DNA of 64,000 bases, from the NCBI RefSeq assembly GCF_036077095.1, contig NZ_CP107960.1, positions 2,976,001 through 3,040,000 of the forward strand, read 5' to 3'. Position 1 is the first letter of the stretch; every line of letters begins with the position of its first letter. This document shows, one piece after another, positions 54,631 through 63,306 of the stretch. The translations under genes were made by a program, and so were the position numbers. The notes under the pieces were generated by a model. The model did not search any database and was not told the origin of the DNA. It saw only the letters and a list, made by a program, of their open reading frames with translations. The stretch comes from Streptomyces sp. NBC_00376 (GTDB taxonomy: Bacteria > Actinomycetota > Actinomycetes > Streptomycetales > Streptomycetaceae).

Positions 54631-55773
54631 TCAGATACGGCGGCGGGCCTTGCGGGCGCGGCGGACCAGGGCGGCGGTGCCGAGCAGTGCCACGGTCGCA
54701 CCGGCGGCACCCGCGGCGGTGGCGTCCTTGCGGCCGAGCCGGCGTCCGGCGACGGTGTGCCTGCCCTCGACCTCTTCGAGGAGGGCGGCGAGCACCTCCT
54801 CGTTGGTCCAGCCGGGGCGCCATCCCACGTCGTGCAGCCGGCTCACACTGACCACCCAGGGGTGCATCGTGTACGCCAGATCACCCGCCGGCGACGGGGT
54901 GAGGCCGATTCGGTGCAGCCGGGCGGCGGCACCCAGGGCCACGGCGGAGGGCAGCTCCATCCGGCGGACGCCGCTGAGCTCCTCGACCTCCTCCTGCTCC
55001 AGCCAGCCGTCGCAGCCGACCGCGAACTCGCCGTCGATCTTCTCCAGGGCGGCGTATTCCAGGGCCGTGACCAGGTCGTCGACATGACAGAACTGCCAGG
55101 TCGGACGCGATCCCGCGACGACCAGGAGGCGCGGCGACTCGAAGTAGCGGGTCAGCGCGGTGTCCGTACCGCCGACCAGGACGGTGGGCCGGACCACGGT
55201 CACGTTGAGTCCGGGGTGGGCACGCGGCGCGCGACGGCCGAGCCGTTCGATCTCCAGGAGATCGCCGACGCCGGTGGCCTCGGCCGTGGCGCGCAGCTCG
55301 GCGTCCTCGGCGAGCGGGACGTCGTTGTCGGGCAGCGCCCCGTAGACCATGGCCGACGTGCACAGCACGACCCGGTGCACGCCGACGGCGGCGGCGGCCG
55401 TCAGCACGGTCTGGGTGCCGCGCACGTTGTAGGCGGTGCGGGCGGCGGGGTCGGTCTCCAGGTCGAGATCGAGTGCGAGATGCACCACGACATCTGCGCC
55501 GCGCAGCTTCTCCGCGATGGCGGGGTCGCGTACGTCGAGGATGTGCCAGGTCGCCTCGGAGACCTCTCCGCGGCGTTCATCGATGGCGATGACCTGCTTG
55601 ATCTCCTCGGAGGCCGCGAGGCGTGCGGTGAGCAGCTCGCCCACGCCGCTCGCCGCTCCGGTGACCGCGACGACGGGGCCACGGTTCCTTGAGCGGCTCT
55701 TTTCTGGTTTGTTCTCGGTCGAGGGGGCGGGCAGGTTTCGCGCTGCGCGAACCTGAGGATCTGGGGAACTCAC
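54631..55773 (-). CDS. NAD-dependent epimerase/SDR-like protein
   Basis: A 380-residue extended SDR. The nucleotide-binding motif is VAVTGAASGVGELL (about residue 35), with NVRGTQTVLTAA and TSAMVYGALPDND in the expected places; the catalytic Tyr is that of the VYG segment, but the usual YxxxK is not intact, so the reaction is uncertain. A basic C-terminal end (LVRRARKARRRI) follows a hydrophobic stretch (about residues 355-370) that may anchor it to the membrane. The GTG at 55773 has GGAG seven bases upstream. Confidence 0.82.
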   Translation of the reverse strand: MSSPDPQVRAARNLPAPSTENKPEKSRSRNRGPVVAVTGAASGVGELLTARLAASEEIKQVIAIDERRGEVSEATWHILDVRDPAIAEKLRGADVVVHLALDLDLETDPAARTAYNVRGTQTVLTAAAAVGVHRVVLCTSAMVYGALPDNDVPLAEDAELRATAEATGVGDLLEIERLGRRAPRAHPGLNVTVVRPTVLVGGTDTALTRYFESPRLLVVAGSRPTWQFCHVDDLVTALEYAALEKIDGEFAVGCDGWLEQEEVEELSGVRRMELPSAVALGAAARLHRIGLTPSPAGDLAYTMHPWVVSVSRLHDVGWRPGWTNEEVLAALLEEVEGRHTVAGRRLGRKDATAAGAAGATVALLGTAALVRRARKARRRI

Positions 55774-55965
55774 CGGGCGTCTCCAGCGGTTGTCTTCAGT
55801 ACGTACCCGAATGACGCGTGCGTACCAGGTGGCGTCCATCCTGCCGCAGGCCGGGAGCCGGCGGAGCACTGAGGCCCTGCGCGGGGTTTTGGTGTCTACG
55901 CTGGATGGTGATGTCGGGCAGTCGCCGTCGGTTCGAGCCGGCGGCCCTACGAGCCGAGGAAACCC

Positions 55966-57432
55966 GTGAGTGACACCCCATTCGGATTCGGCCTTCCGCC
56001 GGAGGAGCCGGAGAACGGCGACGAGGGCAAGAAGAAGGACCCCACCGGAGGTGGGCAGGGCTCGGGCGGGCCGGCGAACCCGTTCGGCTTCGGCCCCGGC
56101 GCGGGCGGGGACAACCCGTTCGCGGCGATGTTCGGCTCGATGAACCCCAATGACCTGGGCGCCGCCTTCCAGCAGCTCGGCCAGATGCTGAGCTACGAGG
56201 GCGGTCCCGTGAACTGGGACATGGCCAAGCAGATCGCCCGCCAGACGGTCTCGCAGGGCACACCGGACGGCACGAAGGACGCCAGCGTCGGCCCGACCGA
56301 GCGGTCCGCGGTGGACGAGGCGCTGCGCCTGGCCGACCTCTGGCTGGACGGTGTGACGTCGCTGCCCTCCGGTTCGGTGTCGACCGTGGCGTGGAGCCGT
56401 GCGGAGTGGGTGGAGGCGTCCCTTCCGGCCTGGCAGAAGCTGGTCGACCCGGTGGCGGAGCGCGTCGGTCTCGCGATGGGCGACGTGCTGCCCGAGGAGA
56501 TGCAGGCGATGGCCGGCCCGCTGATCGGCATGATGCGGTCGATGGGCGGCGCCATGTTCGGCCAGCAGATCGGGCAGGCCGTCGGCGTGCTGGCGGGCGA
56601 GGTGGTCGGTTCGACCGACATCGGCCTGCCGCTGGGCCCGGCGGGCAAGGCCGCCCTGCTGCCGCTGAACGTGGAGCGGTTCGGCAAGGACCTCAGCGTG
56701 CCGCAGGACGAGGTTCGGCTGTATCTCGCCCTGCGCGAGGCCGCGCACCAGCGCCTCTTCGCCCACGTCCCGTGGCTGCGCTCGCATCTGTTCGGCGCCG
56801 TCGAGGGGTACGCGCGCGGCATCAAGGTCGACACCAGCAAGCTGGAGGACGTGGTCGGCCAGTTCGACCCGTCGCAGCCCGAGCAGCTCCAGGACGCCCT
56901 TCAGCAGGGCATGTTCCAGCCGGAGGACACACCGGAGCAGAAGGCCGCCCTGGCCCGTCTGGAGACGGCTCTCGCGCTGGTGGAGGGCTGGGTGGACGCG
57001 GTGGTCCACGAGGCTGCGAAATCCCGTCTGACCTCGGCGGACGCGCTGCGCGAGACGATGCGCAGGCGCCGCGCCTCCGGCGGCCCCGCCGAGCAGACGT
57101 TCGCCACGCTCATCGGTCTGCAGCTGCGTCCGCGGCGGCTGCGTGACGCCTCGCGCCTGTGGGCCTCGCTCACCGACGCACGCGGTCTGGACGGGCGCGA
57201 CGCCCTGTGGGCGCACCCCGACATGCTGCCCACGGCCCAGGACCTGGACGATCCGGACGGCTTCGTGCACCACGAGCAGCTGGACTTCTCCGAGCTGGAC
57301 AAGATGCTCGGCGAGGCCGCGAAGGGCCCGCAGAGCCCCACCGCGGACGGCAAGGACGCGCCCGGCACCGGTGGGACCGAGAGCCGTGAGGACGACAGCA
57401 AGGGCGATAGCAAGGGCGACACCGACCAGTGA
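55966..57432 (+). CDS. Zinc-dependent metalloprotease, DUF2342/zincin_2 family
   Basis: A 488-residue protein with a Gly/Pro/Asn-rich N-terminal segment (about residues 1-60) and a charged disordered tail (TESREDDSKGDSKGDTDQ). The core belongs to the DUF2342 family annotated as a zinc protease in actinobacteria; the helix REAAHQRLFAHVPWL corresponds to the metal-binding region but lacks a strict HExxH, so proteolysis is not proven. The GTG at 55966 starts VSDTPFGFG. It overlaps the NUDIX gene by four bases. Confidence 0.85.
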   Translation: MSDTPFGFGLPPEEPENGDEGKKKDPTGGGQGSGGPANPFGFGPGAGGDNPFAAMFGSMNPNDLGAAFQQLGQMLSYEGGPVNWDMAKQIARQTVSQGTPDGTKDASVGPTERSAVDEALRLADLWLDGVTSLPSGSVSTVAWSRAEWVEASLPAWQKLVDPVAERVGLAMGDVLPEEMQAMAGPLIGMMRSMGGAMFGQQIGQAVGVLAGEVVGSTDIGLPLGPAGKAALLPLNVERFGKDLSVPQDEVRLYLALREAAHQRLFAHVPWLRSHLFGAVEGYARGIKVDTSKLEDVVGQFDPSQPEQLQDALQQGMFQPEDTPEQKAALARLETALALVEGWVDAVVHEAAKSRLTSADALRETMRRRRASGGPAEQTFATLIGLQLRPRRLRDASRLWASLTDARGLDGRDALWAHPDMLPTAQDLDDPDGFVHHEQLDFSELDKMLGEAAKGPQSPTADGKDAPGTGGTESREDDSKGDSKGDTDQ

Positions 57433-57974
57433 GCCTGCATGACGACGCCGTTCTCGTACTGAAGGGGTACGAGAACCCGGATCCGGTCCAGGGTGAGCTG
57501 CGCCGGAGCTATCTCGACCATCTGGCAGAGCACCCCGACGGCATGTGGAAGGCCTGCGAGGCGGGCCATCTGACGGCCAGCGCGCTGGTCGTCGACCCGG
57601 AGCGCGGCCGGGTGCTGCTCACCCTCCACCGCAAGCTGCGGATGTGGCTCCAGGTGGGCGGACACTGCGAGCCGCAGGACGTGTCGCTCGCCGCGGCGGC
57701 GCTGCGGGAGGCGACCGAGGAGTCCGGCATCACCGGCCTGACCCTGCTCGCGGGCGGCCCGGTCACGCTGGACCGCCACCCGATCCCCGCGCCCTGCCAC
57801 TGGCACCTGGACGTGCAGTACGCGGCGCTGGCGCCCTCGGGCGCGACGGAGCAGATCAGCGAGGAGTCGCTGGACCTGCGCTGGTTCCCCTACGACGAGG
57901 TCGCGTCGGTGGCCGACGCATCGGTCGTAAGGCTGATGGAGCGGACCCGCGCCGAGCTGGAGCGGCGCCGGTAG
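57429..57974 (+). CDS. NUDIX hydrolase
   Basis: A 181-residue protein. The NUDIX helix is visible as REATEESGI preceded by GGHCEPQDVSLAAAAL, but the conserved Glu of the G-x5-E half is absent, so it is slightly atypical. The substrate is unknown. The GTG at 57429 overlaps the stop of the DUF2342 gene, implying coupled translation. Confidence 0.85.
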   Translation: MSLHDDAVLVLKGYENPDPVQGELRRSYLDHLAEHPDGMWKACEAGHLTASALVVDPERGRVLLTLHRKLRMWLQVGGHCEPQDVSLAAAALREATEESGITGLTLLAGGPVTLDRHPIPAPCHWHLDVQYAALAPSGATEQISEESLDLRWFPYDEVASVADASVVRLMERTRAELERRR

Positions 57975-57989
57975 GCACCGCCTGCCGCA

Positions 57990-58029
57990 CGGGTGAGGGG
58001 CGGTCTCCGCGGAGGCCGCCCCTCACCCG
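57990..58029. terminator. Bidirectional terminator between NUDIX and AIM24 genes
   Basis: A 14-bp perfect stem (57990-58003 with 58016-58029) with a 12-base loop between convergent genes. Confidence 0.75.
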
Positions 58030-58055
58030 TGTCGCGCGTGCCGGTGCGCGGTGGC

Positions 58056-58811
58056 TCAGTTCCAGGAGTTGTTCTGGTTCTGACCGTGGGCGCCCTGCTG
58101 GCCCATGCCGTACTGGGCCCGGATGCCCTGGCCGATCTCGTGGTTCTGCGGGGGCAGCACCTCGCTCGGCTGCACCAGGGCGAAGCCCTGGCCGAGGAAG
58201 CTGAGCTCCCAGCCCTCGCCGGTGTTGCCGCGCCGCCGCCAGACGCCCGAGGAGTGCGTCTGGGCCTGCATCTGCACCCGCAGCGAGCTGGACCAGGCGA
58301 CGATCGCGTCGGCGTCGGCGTTCACGTACTTGTCCGGCGTGACCTGCATCATCAGCGGCTGGCCCGAGGTCATCAGAGCGACCTTGCCGGTGCCGGAGAT
58401 GTTGAGCTGATACTTCCCGGTCCCCGAGATGCCGTACTGGCTGTCCACCGCGATGACCTCGGTGTGCAGCGAGGAGTCCAGCGCCAGGACATAGGCGCTG
58501 TCCACCGTGATGCCGTCGTGGTCGACGTCCACGACGTGGATGTACTGCGCGAGGTTGGCGAGGTAGACGGTGCCCTGCCCGGAGCAGCGCATCAGGTCGA
58601 GGCCCTCACCGGTGTTCGCGCGGGCGCGGCGCTGTCCGTGCGACTGGTACTCGCCGTCGAACTCCATCAGACCCTGGTACGCGACCATGGCGCCCTTGCG
58701 GGCGAGGACGTCGTCGTGGCCGGTCAGCGAGACCCGCAGGAGCTGCGGGTTCTGGATGGTGTACCGGTCCTGGGACTGCTGTTCCGTGTAGCTGAAAAGC
58801 GGACTCTGCAT
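58056..58811 (-). CDS. AIM24 family protein (third of three)
   Basis: A 251-residue protein of the AIM24/DUF124 beta-sandwich family. Typical sequences are RKGAMVAYQGLMEF, LMRCSGQGTVYLA and KYQLNISGTGKVAL; a Gln/Asn-rich tail closes it. Function in bacteria is unknown; the family name comes from a yeast mitochondrial protein. It is last in a same-strand set of three AIM24 genes with gaps of 11 and 19 bases, so very likely an operon. Confidence 0.88.
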   Translation of the reverse strand: MQSPLFSYTEQQSQDRYTIQNPQLLRVSLTGHDDVLARKGAMVAYQGLMEFDGEYQSHGQRRARANTGEGLDLMRCSGQGTVYLANLAQYIHVVDVDHDGITVDSAYVLALDSSLHTEVIAVDSQYGISGTGKYQLNISGTGKVALMTSGQPLMMQVTPDKYVNADADAIVAWSSSLRVQMQAQTHSSGVWRRRGNTGEGWELSFLGQGFALVQPSEVLPPQNHEIGQGIRAQYGMGQQGAHGQNQNNSWN

Positions 58812-58830
58812 GCTGTGTTCTCCTCCCCCG

Positions 58831-59511
58831 TCAGTTCTGGATCCGCAGGCGGTCGGTACTGTCCTCGCTCGGCTGTACGACGACGATGCCCTGGCCGGAG
58901 AACGCCATCTGATACGCCTCGCCGCTGCCCCGCCCGATGAGCGAGGAGGCCTTGAAGCTGCGCTTGCCCTTCACCTTGAGGTTCGGGGACCACGCCACGA
59001 GGGCGTCCGGGTCGACGTAGGTCTCGTCCTCGCCGCGTCCGCAGTCGACCACGATCGGTGTGCCGCGCGAGGTGATGGCGACCCAGCCGGTGCCCGAGAT
59101 GCAGACGTTCCACAGGCCCTGGCCGGCGAACTTGGCGAGGCCCTTGACCCGCTCCACGCCCCAGGTGAGATGACCGTCGAAGGCGAGGACATTGGTGCCG
59201 TTCACCGAGAGGGAGTCGTTGTTGAGGTTGATGACGATCACATCGGCGCCGTAGTCGGCGAGGTAGAGCAGCCCGTCGCCGGAGCACTTCATGATCGGTG
59301 CGCCCTCGCCGGTGATCCACTGGGAGGCGATCTGGCGGACGGCGGGCGGGTTGGGTTCGTACTGGATGAAGCCCTCGTACGCGACCATCGAGCCGGTACG
59401 TGCGTAGAGGTCCTGGCCGGTGGCCATGGCGACCTTGAGCATCGTGCGGCCGTGGTTCTCCATACGGGCCGTGACGGGGGTCGGGGCGTAGCCCGCGAGC
59501 TGCTGGTTCAT
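58831..59511 (-). CDS. AIM24 family protein (second of three)
   Basis: A 226-residue paralog of its neighbours. The family pattern is seen in RTGSMVAYEGFIQY, IMKCSGDGLLYLAD and WNVCISGTGWVAI. It starts MNQQLAGYAP at 59511, 11 bases after the TerD-AIM24 gene, and ends 19 bases before the third gene. Function unknown. Confidence 0.88.
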   Translation of the reverse strand: MNQQLAGYAPTPVTARMENHGRTMLKVAMATGQDLYARTGSMVAYEGFIQYEPNPPAVRQIASQWITGEGAPIMKCSGDGLLYLADYGADVIVINLNNDSLSVNGTNVLAFDGHLTWGVERVKGLAKFAGQGLWNVCISGTGWVAITSRGTPIVVDCGRGEDETYVDPDALVAWSPNLKVKGKRSFKASSLIGRGSGEAYQMAFSGQGIVVVQPSEDSTDRLRIQN

Positions 59512-59522
59512 GACGGGCTCCC

Positions 59523-61148
59523 TCAGACCTCGTAGGGCTGGACGACGATGAAGTTGCCGGGAGCGCCCCGGAACTGGAGGTTCACGGTCTCCCCGCTGTG
59601 TCCCGGGTACGCGTTGCGGCGCAGCCGGACCTGGCTGGAGATGATCACCTGGGACGCTGCCGACCAGGCCACGACGGCGTTGCAGTCGGCGAAGGTGGTC
59701 GGCGTCACGGGCAGGACGACGGGGACGCCGTGGGTCTTGACGATGACCGTGCCGGTGCCCTGGAACTGCATGGTGAACAGGGCGCCGCCGGGGATGCCGT
59801 GGCCCTCGATCCTGCGGACCTCGTGCTGCAGCGACTCGTCGAAGGCGAGGACGTTCTCCGCCGAGACGCAGATGCCGTCGCCCTGGAGCTCGATGGCGTG
59901 CAGATGGGAGCCGTCCTCGGCGAGGAAGACCTGGCCGCGGCCGGTACAGCGCATCAGCTGCATTTCCTGGCCGGTGGCGTTGCCCACCATGCGGCCGGCG
60001 AAACCGGCGCCCTTGTAGCTGAAGTCGACCTTGCCCTGGTACATCACCATGCTGCCCTGGCGAGCGAGCACGGGCGTACCGCCCATGGTGAGGTCGACCC
60101 GCATGAGCTGCTGGTTCTGCGGGGTCCAGCGCTGACCGGTGGGCGCCTCCTTGTACGGCTGGAGCGCAGCCTGGAGACCGGCACCGGCCTGCGGAACGCC
60201 TTGCGGCACGCCCTGGGGCATACCGGGCGGCTGCATTCCTGGCGGCTGCTGCCCGTACGGGGCCGGGGCCTGCTGGCCGAACGGGGCAGGGGGCTGCTGG
60301 CCGAACGGGGCGGCGGGGGGCACCTGGCCGGGGATCTGGCCGAACTGCGGCTGCTGGGGCGGCTGCCCGTACGGAGCGGGGGCGGGGGCGGGCGGCGGCA
60401 CCGTGCCGCCCTGCGGTGCCAGCGGCGCCGCCATGGTCGGCGCGGTGTGCATCTGCTGCTGCGGTGTGGGGGCCGGCGGGGCGCCGAAGGACGGGGCCGG
60501 CGGGGCTGCCTGGGGCGCGGACGGGGCTCCGAAGGACGGGGCGGGGGCCGGTGCGGCAGCCTGGGCGGGCGGGGCGAACGACGGTGCCGCCGCCTGCGGC
60601 TGAGGCGCGGCGGGCTCCTCCTCGGCGACCTCGCCGCCGAAGTTCTTCAGCAGCGCTTCGAGGCCGCCGTCGAAGCCCTGGCCGACCGCGGCGAACCGCC
60701 AGACGTCCTTCAGATAGAAGTCGCCCAGCATCACCGCACGCTCGGTGGTGAACTCCGAACCGCTGAAGGCGTACCTGACGACTTCCTCGCCACCCGCGAC
60801 GATCCGGATGTATCCGGGGCCGATCTGGGACATCTGTCCGGCCCCGTCGACCGTCGCGGTGAACGAGAGCTTGTGGATGTTCGCCGGAATGCGGTCCAGG
60901 GTGACGCGGAACGACTCGGTGTCGCCGGCCTGGGCACCGAGGAGCTGAATGGACTCCTCGGGTGATTTAGGCTGATTGAAGAAGATGAAATACCGGTCGT
61001 CGGAGAGCTGCTCATTGGCATCGAGGCCGAAGCAGCTGATGTCAAAGGTCAGTCCCTGACCGGCGATCTGCACACCTACGTACAGATCCGTCCCCGGCGT
61101 GAGATCGCTGATCTTGGCCTTGTGGCCGCGTTGGAATTCCCTGGCCAT
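59523..61148 (-). CDS. TerD-AIM24 fusion protein
   Basis: A 541-residue protein. Residues 1-180 form a TerD/stress-protein domain (DLTPGTDLYVGVQIAG, DDRYFIFFNQPKSPEES, GEEVVRYAFSGSEFTTERAVMLGDFY), with an acidic calcium-type loop. About 170 residues of Ala/Pro/Gln-rich linker follow, including repeated PFGQQ(A/P)PAP and PPGM units, then an AIM24 domain of about 185 residues (RQGSMVMYQGKVDF, LMRCTGRGQVFLA). The ATG at 61148 starts MAREFQRG, normal for TerD proteins. It is first of the AIM24 operon. Confidence 0.88.
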   Translation of the reverse strand: MAREFQRGHKAKISDLTPGTDLYVGVQIAGQGLTFDISCFGLDANEQLSDDRYFIFFNQPKSPEESIQLLGAQAGDTESFRVTLDRIPANIHKLSFTATVDGAGQMSQIGPGYIRIVAGGEEVVRYAFSGSEFTTERAVMLGDFYLKDVWRFAAVGQGFDGGLEALLKNFGGEVAEEEPAAPQPQAAAPSFAPPAQAAAPAPAPSFGAPSAPQAAPPAPSFGAPPAPTPQQQMHTAPTMAAPLAPQGGTVPPPAPAPAPYGQPPQQPQFGQIPGQVPPAAPFGQQPPAPFGQQAPAPYGQQPPGMQPPGMPQGVPQGVPQAGAGLQAALQPYKEAPTGQRWTPQNQQLMRVDLTMGGTPVLARQGSMVMYQGKVDFSYKGAGFAGRMVGNATGQEMQLMRCTGRGQVFLAEDGSHLHAIELQGDGICVSAENVLAFDESLQHEVRRIEGHGIPGGALFTMQFQGTGTVIVKTHGVPVVLPVTPTTFADCNAVVAWSAASQVIISSQVRLRRNAYPGHSGETVNLQFRGAPGNFIVVQPYEV

Positions 61149-61255
61149 GCGTAACGACCGTCCCCCATCCCGAATGTGAATGCGTCGCGCCAGGCTAACC
61201 GCAAAGTCCGGCATCGGGCTAAGTCGGTACACACCCGGTACAGAATCGGTGGACG

Positions 61256-61879
61256 TCACTCACCACGTGCGGCGGGCAGATGGGGCAGCCGGTCGGCCGC
61301 CACCACGCCCTCCAGGTAACCGCGTGCCCGCTCGGTACGGGGATACGCCTCCAGCAGCCGCCAGAAGCGCGGACCATGACCGGGCACCAGCAGATGGGCC
61401 AGCTCGTGGACCAGTACGTAGTCGACGACGTACTCGGGCATGCCCTGCAAGCGGTGCGACAGACGGATGCTGCCCTCCGCCGGGGTGCAGGAACCCCAGC
61501 GGGTGTTCTGATTGGTCACCCACCGCACCGAAACGGGCCTGGCCCGGCCCTCGAAGTACTGGGCGGACAACCGCTCGGCCCGCTCGGCGAGTTCGCTGTC
61601 ACCGAAGACGCGTCTGCTCTCCTGCGCCGCGAGCTTGTCGAGCATCACGCCCACCCAGCGCCGCTCCTCGGCCTCCGACATCCGGGCCGGGATGAGCACG
61701 ATCGTGCGGTCGCCCTCCCGGTACGCGGAGACCGTTCTGCTGCGGCGATTGCTCCTGCGGACCTCGACCGCGCTCGTTGCCGAGGCGCGGGGCGGACGGT
61801 CCGCCGCGCTGCGCTGCTGGGTTCCGGCGCTGCGCGTGGGGGTCTCCCCGGCGATTCCGGGTGACGGGTCGGCGGGCAC
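61256..61879 (-). CDS. YgjP-like metallopeptidase (DUF45/M48-related)
   Basis: A 207-residue protein. After a basic, low-complexity N-terminal 40 residues, the core carries NTRWGSCTPAEGSIRLSHRL, the zinc motif HELAH and a downstream His in GHGPRFW, the full YgjP/WLM-type ligand set. YgjP relatives are encoded with restriction systems in some bacteria; here it is single. Biological role unknown. It is divergent from the ThiF-like gene. Confidence 0.88.
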   Translation of the reverse strand: MPADPSPGIAGETPTRSAGTQQRSAADRPPRASATSAVEVRRSNRRSRTVSAYREGDRTIVLIPARMSEAEERRWVGVMLDKLAAQESRRVFGDSELAERAERLSAQYFEGRARPVSVRWVTNQNTRWGSCTPAEGSIRLSHRLQGMPEYVVDYVLVHELAHLLVPGHGPRFWRLLEAYPRTERARGYLEGVVAADRLPHLPAARGE

Positions 61880-61929
61880 GCCACGACGTTACCCGGTGAC
61901 GGTGCGGGAAGTCCCGCCTCCGGGGCGGT

Positions 61930-61969
61930 TCACACTTGATCCACTCCACTCACACTTGATCCACTCCAC
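61930..61969. repeat. Two exact tandem 20-bp repeats
   Basis: TCACACTTGATCCACTCCAC occurs twice head to tail with no spacer (61930-61949, 61950-61969) in the 240-base divergent region between the YgjP-like and ThiF-like genes. Confidence 0.85.
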
Positions 61970-62119
61970 GGCGTGCACCATTTGAACGACTAATACCCCA
62001 CGCCTGTGGATAACTTTCCGCACGCTTCGACGCCTGCCTGCATTCTGTGAACGGATCTCGCGAAGATCCCGTGCAGCGGCCCGCGCACAGGGATCAGGGA
62101 ACACAGACCGGGGGTAGCC

Positions 62120-63265
62120 GTGCATCCGATGTTGAAGCCCGCACTGCGCCGCGCATGGCGCGGCCGGGGCACCGTGCAATTCGGCGTGACTCACGCCCAT
62201 GCCGTGAAGTTCGGCCCGCTGGATATCGCCACGGGAAGTTTTCTGGAACTGCTCGACGGAACACGTGGCCTGCCACTGCTGCGCGAGGAGGCCCGCACGC
62301 TGGACCTTTCGGACCATCAAGTGGACACCTTGGTGCGCCGACTGGCGAACGCGGGGTTGATCGACGATGTACGCGCCGCCGGCCCGGAGGCCGATGCGTT
62401 ACGGAACCGGCCCGGAGCCCTGGACCGGCACCGCCCCGATCTGGCGTCGCTCTCCGTCGTCCATCCCGAACCGGGTGGTGGGATGCGGCGGCTGGCGGCC
62501 CGTCGGGCGATGCGGGTCCAGGTGCGGGGTGCCGGGCGGGTCGGCGCCGCGATCGCGGCGGTGCTGTCCGGGTCGGGGGTCGGCCGGGTGGAGGTCCTGG
62601 ACGGCGGGCACACCGAGCCGTGCGACGTGTCGCCCGGCGGGCTTCCGCCGGCGTCCGTCGGGGAGCGCAGGGACACCGCCGCCCGGCAGTTGGTGCGCAG
62701 ATCCGCCTCGGGTCCGGCTCCCCGGACGGCGGAGACGGCGGGGTCCCCGGCCGGTGGCGAGCCGGGGCTGTCGCTGATCGTGGTTGCCCCTCGCGACGGC
62801 TTCTCGGTATACGTCCCCGACCCCCGTACGGCCGAGCCGTGGATCGCTTCGGGGACTCCTCATCTCTACGCCGGAGTGCTGGAGGCGACGGGGGTCGTCG
62901 GGCCCCTGGTCCTGCCCGGGGGTACGGCCTGCGCCGGGTGCCTGGCGCTGGACCGCGCGGACCGGGATGCGGACTGGACCAGGATGCTGTCCCAGTGGCA
63001 GTCCGGGCGGCGCACCGCCGTTCAGGCCTGTGACCTGGGGCTGGCGACGGCGGTCGCGGGGCTCGCGGCCGCCCACGCGCTGTCCTTCCTGGACGGGGAA
63101 CTGCCCGCGAGCACGGGGACCCGCTGGGAGGCCGCGCTGCCGCTGTTGGACTGGCGGGCCGAGCGGCTGGGCGCACACCTCGGCTGCTCCTGTGGAGCGG
63201 CTGGGCACACTGACCGGGAGGGCTCCTCCGGGACCGAAGCAATGCAGGACACAATGGCCGGGTAA
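62120..63265 (+). CDS. Orphan ThiF/TOMM leader-peptide-binding-like protein
   Basis: A 381-residue protein. The N-terminal ~90 residues resemble the winged-helix leader-binding part of azole-type RiPP cyclodehydratase partners. An E1-like Rossmann segment follows (VRGAGRVGAAIAAVLSGSGVGRVEVLDGG), then two cysteine pairs (ACAGC and CSC) that can bind zinc. ATP-binding catalytic residues of ThiF/MoeB are not evident. No precursor peptide, YcaO or dehydrogenase gene is nearby, so it is an orphan. The GTG start at 62120 gives VHPMLKPALRRAW. Confidence 0.75.
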   Translation: MHPMLKPALRRAWRGRGTVQFGVTHAHAVKFGPLDIATGSFLELLDGTRGLPLLREEARTLDLSDHQVDTLVRRLANAGLIDDVRAAGPEADALRNRPGALDRHRPDLASLSVVHPEPGGGMRRLAARRAMRVQVRGAGRVGAAIAAVLSGSGVGRVEVLDGGHTEPCDVSPGGLPPASVGERRDTAARQLVRRSASGPAPRTAETAGSPAGGEPGLSLIVVAPRDGFSVYVPDPRTAEPWIASGTPHLYAGVLEATGVVGPLVLPGGTACAGCLALDRADRDADWTRMLSQWQSGRRTAVQACDLGLATAVAGLAAAHALSFLDGELPASTGTRWEAALPLLDWRAERLGAHLGCSCGAAGHTDREGSSGTEAMQDTMAG

Positions 63266-63306
63266 CCGCCGCACGCGGTACGGCAGTCTGGGATTTGGAG
63301 GGGCTC

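Noticed and set aside
60139..60603. Gly/Cys/Trp-rich 154-codon plus-strand frame that looks like a repeat protein
   Set aside because: It is the antisense of the Pro/Ala/Gln-rich linker of the TerD-AIM24 protein.
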